DNA of 64,000 nt. It comes from an uncultured Dorea sp. (GTDB taxonomy: Bacteria > Bacillota > Clostridia > Lachnospirales > Lachnospiraceae). Position numbers and translations under genes: made by a program. The stretch spans positions 66,552 through 130,551 of the forward strand of contig CAJULU010000001.1 in assembly GCA_910587575.1 (NCBI GenBank), written 5' to 3'. Shown in pieces: positions 17,099 through 25,419 of this stretch. The notes under the pieces were generated by a model, which saw nothing but the letters and a program-made list of their open reading frames with translations, had not been told where the DNA came from and did not search any database. Numbering within the stretch: the first letter of the stretch is position 1; the number at the start of each line of letters is the position of its first letter.

Positions 17099-18865
17099 AT
17101 GGAACGAGAACTACAGCGAAATAATTATTTTTTGAAAACGGTCTACGGTAAATATGTGGTCGCTTCCATCCTTGCCATGCTGGCTGCCAGCATGAGCGGG
17201 ATGATCGACACCGTGATCGTGGGGCGGTTTCTTGGAGAAACGGGGCTTGCAGCCATGTCGCTGGTCAGTCCCGTTTATTTGTTTTACTATACCATCGGCG
17301 CTGTAATCGGCATGGGCGGTTCCATTGCGGCCAACCTGTATATCGGGAAAAATGACTATGAAACATACCGGCAGGTGTTTACCCTGTCGTTCTGGATGAC
17401 GGCAGCGCTCTGTATACTGACCACTTCCCTGGCGCTTCTTTGCATGGATCCTCTGCTTCAGCTGCTTGGGGGAGAGGGGCTTGTCAAGGAATATGCAGCG
17501 GATTATCTGTTCTGGTATGTGATCGGCGGCAGCGGAACTCTGTTCATCTATTTACCGCTGAATTTTTTAAAGAGTGAAGGAAAGCCGCAGGCATCGTCCA
17601 GACTGTTTCTGCTGACCGGCGCTCTGAATGTGATGCTGACCTGGCTGTTCATGTCTCCTGTGTGCGGTATGGGGATGAAAGGAGCCAGCATTGCCACGGG
17701 AATCTCCATGAGTCTGACGGCAGTCATCGGGCTTTTTCTTCTGTTTCGGAAGACGTCAGGCACCCGTCTGGTAAAAATGCGTCCGACCGCCAGGATGATG
17801 GGGGAGATTCTTATCTGCGGAAGCCCCAATGGCTGCAACAATCTGCTGAATGCATGGAAGATTCTGCTGATGAACGGAGTGTTGATTCAGATTGGGGCCG
17901 CAGTGTATCTTCCCGTTTTTTCTATGGTCAAGAGTGTGTCTGATCTGGTAACAGGATTGATTGTAGGAGTATCTTCTGCATTGATGCCGATTGTGGGGGT
18001 TTTCCTGGGGGAGAAGGACAATGGCAGTATCCGCAGAGTATGTCAGAGAGCCATGGGAACCGGCTGTATCCTGACGGTGGCGTGTTCGGCGCTGATCGCA
18101 CTGTTTCCCGGGACGTTGTGCGTTCTGTTCAATATTACGGAACCGTCTGCCAGGCAGGGGAGCAGGGCGGCTCTTTTGTGCCTGGCGGCCAGCTTTTTAT
18201 TTGCATTTCCCAATCTGATGATGTCCGGGTATTTTAATACGATCCGCAGATCCATGCTGTCGAACCTGATCCTGTCTTTGCGGTGTTTTCTGTACCTTGC
18301 GCCAGCGGTTCTGCTTCTTTCCTGGTCAGCGGGAGTCAAGGGAATCTGGATGTCACTGATTGCGGCGGATGCGCTGACCCTGGGGACGATACTTCTGGTG
18401 GTGCAGGGGATCCGCAGACGCATCTCCTTTCTGGATCCCTATCTTCTGGATACGTCCCGGGAGGGCGATGGAGAGATCTCTTTTTCTGTCCGCAATACGG
18501 TGGATGACATGATGTTCGCCTCGAACAAGATTACGGATTTCTGCGAATCATCCGGTATTGCTGTGAAAAAGACTATGCAGGTCAGTCTGGCCATCGAGGA
18601 AATGCTGACGGTGATTATTACCTATTGCATGGATCATCAAAAAGAGCAGTTCATCGACATCCGTATCATGAAGACAGGGGAGGATGTACTGATCAGAATC
18701 CGTAATGCCGGGAAGATTTTTGATCCGGTGCGGTTTTATGAGGAGAACAGGGAGAACGAAGAAATGGAAGACCGGGTACTGGGAATCAAGATGATTGCAG
18801 GGACTGCGAAAAGCATTGAATTCAGGGAAACATTTGGAATGAATCATCTGATGATTCAGTTCTGA
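17099..18865 (+). CDS. Second MATE exporter with a degenerate RsbW-like domain
   Basis: A protein of 588 residues, the same length as the first fusion but clearly diverged. Residues 1 to about 450 form a MATE transporter. Residues about 455-588 align with GHKL ATPase domains, but key positions are changed: the N-box reads IEEMLTVIITYC, with Val505 where Asn is expected, and the G1 box reads RNAGKIF, with Asn536 where Asp is expected. The domain probably cannot bind or hydrolyse ATP normally and may only dock the STAS protein. It begins eight bases after the STAS gene without a strong Shine-Dalgarno, so translation may be coupled. The pairing of an intact and a degenerate fusion in one cluster hints at a heterodimer, which is inference. 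Confidence 0.85.
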   Translation: MERELQRNNYFLKTVYGKYVVASILAMLAASMSGMIDTVIVGRFLGETGLAAMSLVSPVYLFYYTIGAVIGMGGSIAANLYIGKNDYETYRQVFTLSFWMTAALCILTTSLALLCMDPLLQLLGGEGLVKEYAADYLFWYVIGGSGTLFIYLPLNFLKSEGKPQASSRLFLLTGALNVMLTWLFMSPVCGMGMKGASIATGISMSLTAVIGLFLLFRKTSGTRLVKMRPTARMMGEILICGSPNGCNNLLNAWKILLMNGVLIQIGAAVYLPVFSMVKSVSDLVTGLIVGVSSALMPIVGVFLGEKDNGSIRRVCQRAMGTGCILTVACSALIALFPGTLCVLFNITEPSARQGSRAALLCLAASFLFAFPNLMMSGYFNTIRRSMLSNLILSLRCFLYLAPAVLLLSWSAGVKGIWMSLIAADALTLGTILLVVQGIRRRISFLDPYLLDTSREGDGEISFSVRNTVDDMMFASNKITDFCESSGIAVKKTMQVSLAIEEMLTVIITYCMDHQKEQFIDIRIMKTGEDVLIRIRNAGKIFDPVRFYEENRENEEMEDRVLGIKMIAGTAKSIEFRETFGMNHLMIQF

Positions 18866-18896
18866 CTGCAAGGGAGACACAAAGGGAGGTTGGAAT

Positions 18897-19976
18897 ATGT
18901 CAGACGAAGGGGAAAAAATGGCCGGCAGTTTGTACAGGATATTTGAAAATCCGGAAACAAAACAGAGTGTGGCAGTTTCTTTCCGTCCGTTTTGCAAAGG
19001 GGACGGGGAAGGATTCCGCCAATGTATTGCGGATTTCTACGGAGATGGATATCCTTATAAGGAATATCTGGAGGAAGAATTCCTTCTGGAAAAATGTGCT
19101 TCCGGAGAAATGACGGTATTGTGCGGACTGAAGGATCAGGGGGAGATTATCAGCACTTCGGCTGTCCGTATGGATGAAGAATTTAAGGGAAGCGCTCTTT
19201 TGATGCTGCGGGTAGTGAAGAAAGCTTACAGAGGCATGGGGATCGGGAAGGCGCAGGAGGAATCTCTCTTCTGGTATGCCGAGAGACGGGAAGGAGTCTG
19301 TTCCCTTTATGCAGACGTGATGACGCATAACAGTATCAGTCAGGGGAGTCTTGTCAGGAGAGGATTTGTATATTGCGGCCTGCGCCTGATGCTGTACCGG
19401 AATCCGGTGATGGTGCCGGGGCTTCCTCTTTCCAGGGACGGGAAGATGAGCCAGGCCGTCATGTGCAGGAAAGGAAACAAGCAGTCGGCGGAGGTTCTGC
19501 ATTGTCCTTCTGAACAGGCCGGGGAGGTGCAGCGTATTTACGGGGAACTGGGAGTGAAGTGCCGGATTGATACAGAATATTCAAGTCCCGTATGTAAAGA
19601 AACGGTGATGGCATGGAAAGAGGAAGAAGAACACCATTCCTATATTGTGACAGTCCGGAAGGTGGGAAGAGATCTTTCGGAAATGCTGGCCCGGAAGATG
19701 GAGCAGACGGGGAGGCAGAAGGATGTAACGGTATTGTGCTATCTGAACCTTAGAGATCCGGCGGCAGTCTATGGATATGAGGGATTCCGGCAGGCAGGTT
19801 TTTTCTTCACAGGACTGAAACCGTTGCAGGAACGGGAAGAATATATGATTCTGGCGCATACGGGGAAGCAGAAGATGCGGTACGGGGATATTCATCTGCA
19901 TGAGGACGGCCGACGGCTGTTCTCCTACATTAAGGCACAGCAGGGATATCCGTCTGAGGAGAAAAGCATACCTTAA
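18897..19976 (+). CDS. GNAT-family N-acetyltransferase
   Basis: A protein of 359 residues with AAAGGGAGG before its ATG. The N-terminal half holds a GNAT domain: VAVSFRPFCKGDGEGFRQCI, the beta-strand ALLMLRVVKKAYRGMGIGKAQEE (acetyl-CoA-binding RGMGIGKA, about residue 113) and RRGFVYCG. The C-terminal half (about residues 190-359) resembles a second, degenerate GNAT fold (GYEGFRQAGFFFTGLKP). The substrate is unknown; acetylation of the NRPS product or self-protection is possible. The last codons and the TAA stop lie in the first unit of the 61-bp repeat array that starts at 19969, so the repeat has defined the present C-terminus. Confidence 0.8.
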   Translation: MSDEGEKMAGSLYRIFENPETKQSVAVSFRPFCKGDGEGFRQCIADFYGDGYPYKEYLEEEFLLEKCASGEMTVLCGLKDQGEIISTSAVRMDEEFKGSALLMLRVVKKAYRGMGIGKAQEESLFWYAERREGVCSLYADVMTHNSISQGSLVRRGFVYCGLRLMLYRNPVMVPGLPLSRDGKMSQAVMCRKGNKQSAEVLHCPSEQAGEVQRIYGELGVKCRIDTEYSSPVCKETVMAWKEEEEHHSYIVTVRKVGRDLSEMLARKMEQTGRQKDVTVLCYLNLRDPAAVYGYEGFRQAGFFFTGLKPLQEREEYMILAHTGKQKMRYGDIHLHEDGRRLFSYIKAQQGYPSEEKSIP

Positions 19977-20150
19977 TGGACGGAGTCCACCCGCCCGTCA
20001 GGGCATGCATTACGGTGTGCCCTTGGGTATACCTTAATGGACGGAGTCCACCCGCCCGTCAGGGCATGCATTACGGTGTGCCCTTGGGTATACCTTAATG
20101 GACGGAGTCCACCCGCCCGAAGGGCCTGCATTGCGGTGTGCCCTTGGGTA
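19969..20150. repeat. Tandem array of three 60/61-bp repeats
   Basis: Three units start at 19969, 20030 and 20091, each beginning TACCTTAATGGACGGAGTCC and ending CCCTTGGGTA. Units one and two are identical; unit three has small changes and is 60 bp. Each holds short inverted repeats (TGGACGGAGTCCA, GGGCA...TGCCC). The same sequence occurs in the opposite orientation inside the ABC ATPase gene (44829-44948), and its end occurs at 51763-51780. The array separates the GNAT and phosphatase genes. Confidence 0.95.
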
Positions 20151-20187
20151 TATGAACCGGGAATGGTTTGAAGAAAGGAGAAAAAGA

Positions 20188-22446
20188 TTGAAAACCATAA
20201 AAAATAAAGTAGTCCGGCTGGTGCTGTCTATCTCTCTGGCATCCATCCTCCTCTTAGGAGCAGTTTCCAGTTTTGAAATCTGGAGGATACGCCATAATAC
20301 CATTACCGGCCTTGAGGGTCTGAATGACCAGGCGGCAACGGACGCAACGGACGCCCTGCGCACACAGAAGCAGGAGGAACTTCTGGCAATGGCGGAGAAC
20401 AAAAGCTGCATTGCGGATACCAGTCTGAATCTGATCTTGAATCAGACGAAGATCGTGGGCATGGCTGCCAAAGAGGTCTATTCAAACCAGGAATTCTACA
20501 CACAGGGACGGCAAAGCAGCGAACTTCCGGTGGATGCCTATGACTTTTCCTGTAACTATCCGCCGGAGACGATAGGTACATTTTCCTATCATCTGCGTGC
20601 TCCCCGTTCCTTGATGGATCCTGCCTCAGTCCAGGAGGAGGACGGGGTTGTCGTTAAGGCGCAGCTTGATGAGTCTGCGTTAAGCGATACCATGAGGCAG
20701 GAACTGTACCTTGCCCGCTATCTGGAAAATGCATTGGGCGGCATCCGCAATTTTGACAACGGAGACGGTACATACAGCGGAATCGGGGCAACGTATTTCT
20801 GTCTGCAGTCTTCGGGAATCGACGTTCTGGCAGACACGCTGACGACTTCTATGGTAGAATATGACGCAAGAGAAACTTCCTGGTATCAGGAGGCGGCGAA
20901 GCTGGAAGACGGAGAGGTCTACTGGAGCCATCCCATTCAGGACGGGTCCGGCCGGGGGGTAGCCTTGATCTGTTCCATGCCGGTCTATGTGGACGGCCGG
21001 CTGGTAGGCGTGGCGGGAAGCGGCGGCCTTATTGAGAATATCCAGGACATGGTGCAGAGCACGAGTATCGGAGAGAGCGGCTATGCCTTTCTCCTTAACA
21101 CCGGAAGTATGAATGTGATTGCCAATGCCAATCACGATGAAGACAGCGAGATTAACCGCTGCCGGGATAATCTGCTGGAAACGGGGAACCAGGAACTGAC
21201 CGCCGTGATGGAGAAGATCAGAGAAGGTGAATCCGGAATTTCCCAGGTGGAACTGGACGGAAAAGAATCCTATCTGGCCTATTCACCACTGACGACCACA
21301 AGCTGGGTGGTGGTGACCGTCATCGGTCTGGATGATGCCTCCATTGTGACCCACATCAACGAATTACAGGAGAATATCAGCGCCATTACCCGGCAGACTA
21401 CCGATGATATTAATTCAAAGATTCAGATTATGGCAGGCTTGTTCCTTGTGATTGCACTGCTGATTACCATTGTCATTATTTTCCTGTCCCAGAAATTTGC
21501 CAGACGTCTGACGCAGCCGATCTATACGCTGACAGAAGGGGCCGGGCAGATCAGCGGCGGAAATCTGGATTACCGGATTGAGGTGGACTCGGATGATGAA
21601 ACGGCGCTGCTGGGCCAGGCATTTAACCATATGACCGATAGTCTGAAAGACTATATTGAGAACCTGTCCCGCGTGACGGCGGAGAAGGAGAGAATCGGTA
21701 CGGAACTGGATATTGCCAGGAACATCCAGGGTTCCATGCTGCCCTGTATTTTCCCGGCATTCCCGGACCGCACGGAGTTTGATATCTATGCAACCATGGA
21801 TCCGGCGAAGGAGGTAGGCGGCGATTTCTACGATTTCTTTATGGTGGACCGGCAGCATCTTGCCATTGTGGTGGCTGACGTGTCGGGAAAAGGTGTTCCG
21901 GCCGCCCTCTTTATGGTAATCGGTAAGACACTGATCAAAGACCATACGAAGCCGGGGCGGGATCTGGGCGAGGTATTTACAGAAGTCAACAACCTGCTCT
22001 GCGAGTCGAACAGCGAAGGCCTGTTTATCACTGCATTTGAAGGAGTCCTGGATCTGGTAACGGGTGAGTTTACATTCGTGAATGCAGGGCATGAGATTCC
22101 TTTTATCTGCAAAGGTGAGGGCTATGAACCCTATAAGATCCGCGCAGGCTTCGTACTTGCAGGCATGGAAGGAATACGTTACCGGTGCGGTCAGATGCAG
22201 TTAGAGCCGGGAGATAAGCTGTTCCAGTATACGGACGGAGTGACGGAGGCCACCAGCCAGGAGAAAGAACTGTACGGTATGGACCGTCTGGGAGAGATTC
22301 TGAACAGAAATACAAAGGCGGATCCGCAGAAGCTTCTGGAGAGCGTGAAGGAGGACATTGACGCCTTTGTGGGAGATGCTCCCCAGTTTGACGATATTAC
22401 GATGTTGTGCCTGGAATACAAAGAAAGAATGAAGGTGTCGGAATGA
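20188..22446 (+). CDS. Membrane sensor PP2C phosphatase (Cache-HAMP-SpoIIE/RsbU type)
   Basis: A protein of about 752 residues. The TTG at 20188 is preferred because AAAGGAG lies seven bases before it and the protein then opens with MKTIKNKVVRLVLSIS, a normal membrane-anchor start; earlier in-frame starts at 20098 and 20152 run into the repeat array. The order is: membrane helix, extracellular Cache-type sensor (about residues 40-395), second helix, HAMP linker (SQKFARRLTQPIYTLTEGAGQISGGNLDYRIE) and PP2C domain. Metal-binding motifs VGGDFYDFF (Asp546), VVADVSGKG and FDDITML are present. It should dephosphorylate the STAS protein on an outside signal. Its stop overlaps the start of the RsbW-like gene by four bases. 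Confidence 0.9.
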   Translation: MKTIKNKVVRLVLSISLASILLLGAVSSFEIWRIRHNTITGLEGLNDQAATDATDALRTQKQEELLAMAENKSCIADTSLNLILNQTKIVGMAAKEVYSNQEFYTQGRQSSELPVDAYDFSCNYPPETIGTFSYHLRAPRSLMDPASVQEEDGVVVKAQLDESALSDTMRQELYLARYLENALGGIRNFDNGDGTYSGIGATYFCLQSSGIDVLADTLTTSMVEYDARETSWYQEAAKLEDGEVYWSHPIQDGSGRGVALICSMPVYVDGRLVGVAGSGGLIENIQDMVQSTSIGESGYAFLLNTGSMNVIANANHDEDSEINRCRDNLLETGNQELTAVMEKIREGESGISQVELDGKESYLAYSPLTTTSWVVVTVIGLDDASIVTHINELQENISAITRQTTDDINSKIQIMAGLFLVIALLITIVIIFLSQKFARRLTQPIYTLTEGAGQISGGNLDYRIEVDSDDETALLGQAFNHMTDSLKDYIENLSRVTAEKERIGTELDIARNIQGSMLPCIFPAFPDRTEFDIYATMDPAKEVGGDFYDFFMVDRQHLAIVVADVSGKGVPAALFMVIGKTLIKDHTKPGRDLGEVFTEVNNLLCESNSEGLFITAFEGVLDLVTGEFTFVNAGHEIPFICKGEGYEPYKIRAGFVLAGMEGIRYRCGQMQLEPGDKLFQYTDGVTEATSQEKELYGMDRLGEILNRNTKADPQKLLESVKEDIDAFVGDAPQFDDITMLCLEYKERMKVSE

Positions 22447-22850
22447 AGGAACTTACCATGAATGCAACGGTCGAAAACATTACCCGGGTGACGGCCTTTG
22501 TGGACGAGGAGCTGGAGGCGCTCGGGTGTCCCATGAAGGCGCAGATGCAGATTGACATTGCCATTGACGAACTTTTTGGAAATATCGCCCATTATGCCTA
22601 CAACCCTGAGGTGGGGCCTGCCACCGTCCGGGTGGAGGTTGTGGAAGATCCCCTTTCGGTGGTCGTGTCCTTTATTGACAAGGGGGTCCCTTACGATCCC
22701 CTTTCCCGGGAGGATCCGGATGTGGAACTGTCTCTGGAGGAGCGCAGAATCGGGGGGCTTGGGATCTACATGGTGAAGAAGAGTATGGATGAGATCTCTT
22801 ATGAGTATAAGGACGGGCAGAATATTCTGCGGATCAGGAAGAAGATCTAG
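22443..22850 (+). CDS. RsbW/SpoIIAB-like ATP-binding serine kinase
   Basis: A protein of 135 residues that is a complete GHKL ATPase domain: N-box IDELFGNIAHYAY (Asn47), G1 box IDKGVPYDP and glycine-rich GGLGIYMVKKSMD. Proteins of this family are anti-sigma factors and phosphorylate STAS partners. The ATG overlaps the phosphatase stop (ATGA), so both are made together. With the STAS gene and the phosphatase it completes a partner-switching set. No sigma-factor gene is seen in the cluster, so its target is either a sigma factor encoded elsewhere or the other proteins of this cluster. The stop codon lies in the first bases of the adjacent palindromic element. Confidence 0.9.
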   Translation: MKELTMNATVENITRVTAFVDEELEALGCPMKAQMQIDIAIDELFGNIAHYAYNPEVGPATVRVEVVEDPLSVVVSFIDKGVPYDPLSREDPDVELSLEERRIGGLGIYMVKKSMDEISYEYKDGQNILRIRKKI

Positions 22851-23008
22851 TATTCCGTCTGGCTGGAAATCGAACTTCTGAACTGCCTGATCCGCACCAT
22901 TACGTCAAAGTTTTAGTCGATGAGCCCACATCGCCGTCGGACTTTTGCCTGGCACTGGCACGGATCAGACAGCTCATCCGTTCAATTTCTAACCGGATGG
23001 AGTACTAG
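22847..23008. repeat. 162-bp palindromic element between convergent genes
   Basis: The two halves are imperfect reverse complements over about 60 bases each, with CTAG at both ends (CTAGTATTCCGTCTGG left; the right end reads CTAGTACTCCATCCGG on the minus strand). It would fold into one long hairpin as RNA. The left CTAG contains the stop of the RsbW-like gene and the right CTAG contains the stop of the AAA gene on the other strand. A further copy of the left end follows at once (23005-23020). It looks like a MITE or a two-way terminator. Confidence 0.8.
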
Positions 23009-24771
23009 TATTCCGTCTGGTCAGAAATTCTTCTGTCTGCAGATTCTAAGGGTTTTTCCTGTTCAGGGAACCCATCCGGCTTGCGATATCCGCCCAGACT
23101 TTCCCGAAGCAGTTCCACACGGCATTCATGCCTTTTGGCCGGATCATTTCTGTTATAAGCAATCCCGACTGCAAGAATCCGGCCGGTGCATTTCGGGGGT
23201 TCTCCTAGTCTGCCGTCAAAATTTAACGCATATTTCCTGTCTTTGATCTGCCGAATTGCTTTTTCGACAGGCTGATCCAATTTTAGTTCGATGATGATCC
23301 CGTCATCTTCTTTTTTATATGGATAGAAAATATAATCCGCATACCCGGTGCCTGACCGGTCTTCCAGATGGATATCATAGTATTCTCTTGCCTGGAGATA
23401 GGCAAAGGTAATTACTTTAGAAAGTTCTGCTTCATCGCTATACCGTATCAGAGGGCTTTCCGTATTATGAATCCGTTCCAGAATCTCAGTCATTGTCCTG
23501 GTATCTCCGGCTCTGGTTGCTGACAGCATCCTGCCAGATTCCGCTGCAAGACGGTAGATATATCCGAAAGTAGGACGCTGGCGTACCATGTCGGCAAATT
23601 TATCCATCAGTTCTTTATTCGGAATAGAAACATGTCCGTTGCTGTAGCTGAGAAAGCCATATACGACCATTGCCGAATAAATTTCATCCTTTGTTGCAAG
23701 TTCCAAAGAAGTAGAAGCATACTCCTGTACATTCGCAGGAATCGTGGTTCCGCTCATAAGAGCTGCGATTTCATCCCTAATCCCGGAAATGTCATTTTTG
23801 ACATAAGTAAATATCTCGTCATAAGGACCGGAACTGGTCCAGTAATTACCAAGCTGATTCAATGAAAGGGCGCCGACTACGGATCTGGGGTTATACAGCC
23901 GCTTCCCGGACATGGTCTCATAACCGTCATACCAGAGTTTTAATTCACTGCGGCTTATTCTGGGTTCCTTTTCAATATTGAGATAACGCTCATAAAGCGC
24001 ATCCACCTCCTCGTCTGTAAAGCCAAAATAAGAACTGTACTTTTCACTGGAAGCCATGGAAAATTCAAAAAACATATTCAGTTCCGAACCGCTGGAATAC
24101 TTTGCAATGGGGAGAATGCCTGTCATATAGGCCATCTCAACATATGGCTTGTCTTTCAGCAGGTTGCTCAGAAAGTCAATATAAGCCTCTTTATCCCGGT
24201 CTGTGACGAAATCCCTGTGGAAAATATAATCCCATTCGTCGAGCACAAAGATAAAGCGTTCGCCGCCGCAGTATTCGAATATGGATTGGAGTGCATCCCA
24301 CACGGCATCGTCTGTTTCAATCGCTGCATCCGGATAGGCTTTCATCAGATCCCGTATAAGCCTGGTCTGAATCCGGTTAATATACTGCTGGTATGTTGTA
24401 CAGTCACGGGGGAGTTCATTGAACATGATATGAATCAGATTATGCTGGTTCAGATGTTCTTCATACCAACGATATCCGGCTGCATGAAGCTGGCCAAACA
24501 AAGAACTGCTGTCTGCGCCTTTTCCGAAATAAGATGAAATCATATCGGCCATGACGGTTTTTCCGAAGCGTCGGGGTCTTGTGATGCAGATATATTTCAT
24601 GCCTGTTCCATGGCTTTCCCCGGATATTCCCCGGATATTCTCCTTCAGTTCTACAATGGGGACGAGTTCGTCCAGAAATTTCGTCTTATCAACGAAATAA
24701 GGGGAAGAAAAAGCTTCACAATAAAGCATATAAGGACTTGTGCTGTTCAAGTAAATACCCATATAGGTCAC
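23005..24771 (-). CDS. AAA-ATPase-like / PD-(D/E)XK nuclease-domain protein
   Basis: A protein of 588 residues. The N-terminal half is of the AAA-ATPase-like type (PF09820-like): VDKTKFLDELV, P-loop variant RPRRFGKT and Walker B FVLDEWD. The C-terminal part is a PD-(D/E)XK domain (PF08011-like) with Asp479 in ADYIFYPY and Glu495/Lys497 in IIELK. Such proteins are numerous in gut Firmicutes and Bacteroidetes; their role is unknown, perhaps mobile or defence-related. All main motifs are present. Its last residues (SDQTEY) are encoded by a copy of the palindromic element end, so the natural C-terminus may have been replaced. The 75-bp gap to the Rpn remnant on the other strand may hold its promoter. 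Confidence 0.85.
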   Translation of the reverse strand: MTYMGIYLNSTSPYMLYCEAFSSPYFVDKTKFLDELVPIVELKENIRGISGESHGTGMKYICITRPRRFGKTVMADMISSYFGKGADSSSLFGQLHAAGYRWYEEHLNQHNLIHIMFNELPRDCTTYQQYINRIQTRLIRDLMKAYPDAAIETDDAVWDALQSIFEYCGGERFIFVLDEWDYIFHRDFVTDRDKEAYIDFLSNLLKDKPYVEMAYMTGILPIAKYSSGSELNMFFEFSMASSEKYSSYFGFTDEEVDALYERYLNIEKEPRISRSELKLWYDGYETMSGKRLYNPRSVVGALSLNQLGNYWTSSGPYDEIFTYVKNDISGIRDEIAALMSGTTIPANVQEYASTSLELATKDEIYSAMVVYGFLSYSNGHVSIPNKELMDKFADMVRQRPTFGYIYRLAAESGRMLSATRAGDTRTMTEILERIHNTESPLIRYSDEAELSKVITFAYLQAREYYDIHLEDRSGTGYADYIFYPYKKEDDGIIIELKLDQPVEKAIRQIKDRKYALNFDGRLGEPPKCTGRILAVGIAYNRNDPAKRHECRVELLRESLGGYRKPDGFPEQEKPLESADRRISDQTEY

Positions 24772-24843
24772 GCCCCTTTCGATTGCTGGTTTTCTGAATA
24801 ATTACAGATATTTTAGCATGACGGCAGGGGTAAGGCAAGCCAC

Positions 24844-25401
24844 ATATTTGAAAAGAGTACAGCAGAGTTTCATCAGGTTCCAGGTCAGTATCTCCATCAA
24901 TTCCAGCAGAAATCTAATACAGGAATGAGATTGAATCTTTTACAGAGATATATCTTTGTGGCACTTGACATCTATAAGGAAAACCATCAAAATAAAGATA
25001 TTAAGAGTCGTCTTGATGGGTGGCTTACATTCTTAAGCAGTGACGAGCCAGCGGATATCATTGCGTTGATAGAGAAGTATCCGCAATTCAAGCCGATGTA
25101 TGAGCAGATTTATGAAATTTGTGAGAATATAGAGCAGGTGATGGGAATGTTTTCAAAGGAATTGTACGAACTGGACAGGAATACAGTGCAGTATATGATT
25201 GACGAACTGCAGGAAGAGAAAAAGCGCTGGAAGGAAGAAAAGAAGCGCTGGAAGGAAGAAAAGAAGCAATGGAGGGAAGAGGATGAGCGCTGGAAGGAAG
25301 AGAAGAAGCGCTGGAAGGAAAGAGATATGTGTCAACAGCAGGAGATTGAGCGCTTAAGGAGAGAAATGGCGGAGATGAAAAAGGATACTCTCGGAATGTG
25401 A
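24844..25401 (+). pseudogene. 5'-truncated Rpn/PD-(D/E)XK transposase-like nuclease remnant
   Basis: Translation from 24844 (IFEKSTAEFHQVPGQYL...) matches the C-terminal third of Rpn-family recombination-promoting nucleases, as I know them. The N-terminal nuclease domain is absent: the frame is closed by TAG at 24814. An ATG at 24925 leaves an open frame of 158 residues. The end is a charged coiled coil with tandem copies of EEKKRWK (about residues 95-135). The remaining piece lacks the catalytic residues. It sits head to head with the AAA/PD-(D/E)XK gene. It could still be translated as a coiled-coil protein, but most likely it is debris. Confidence 0.7.
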
Positions 25402-25419
25402 CTGTGAAGGAGTAACAGA

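Noticed and set aside
19969..20150. The three-unit array as a CRISPR
   Set aside because: The units are contiguous with no spacers, and no cas genes are present.
20098..20187. Upstream starts for the PP2C phosphatase at 20098 or 20152
   Set aside because: They read through the repeat array or lack a ribosome site; TTG at 20188 has AAAGGAG at good spacing.
20034..20411. A minus-strand frame through the 61-bp repeat array
   Set aside because: It crosses the array and the start of the phosphatase gene and has no domain.
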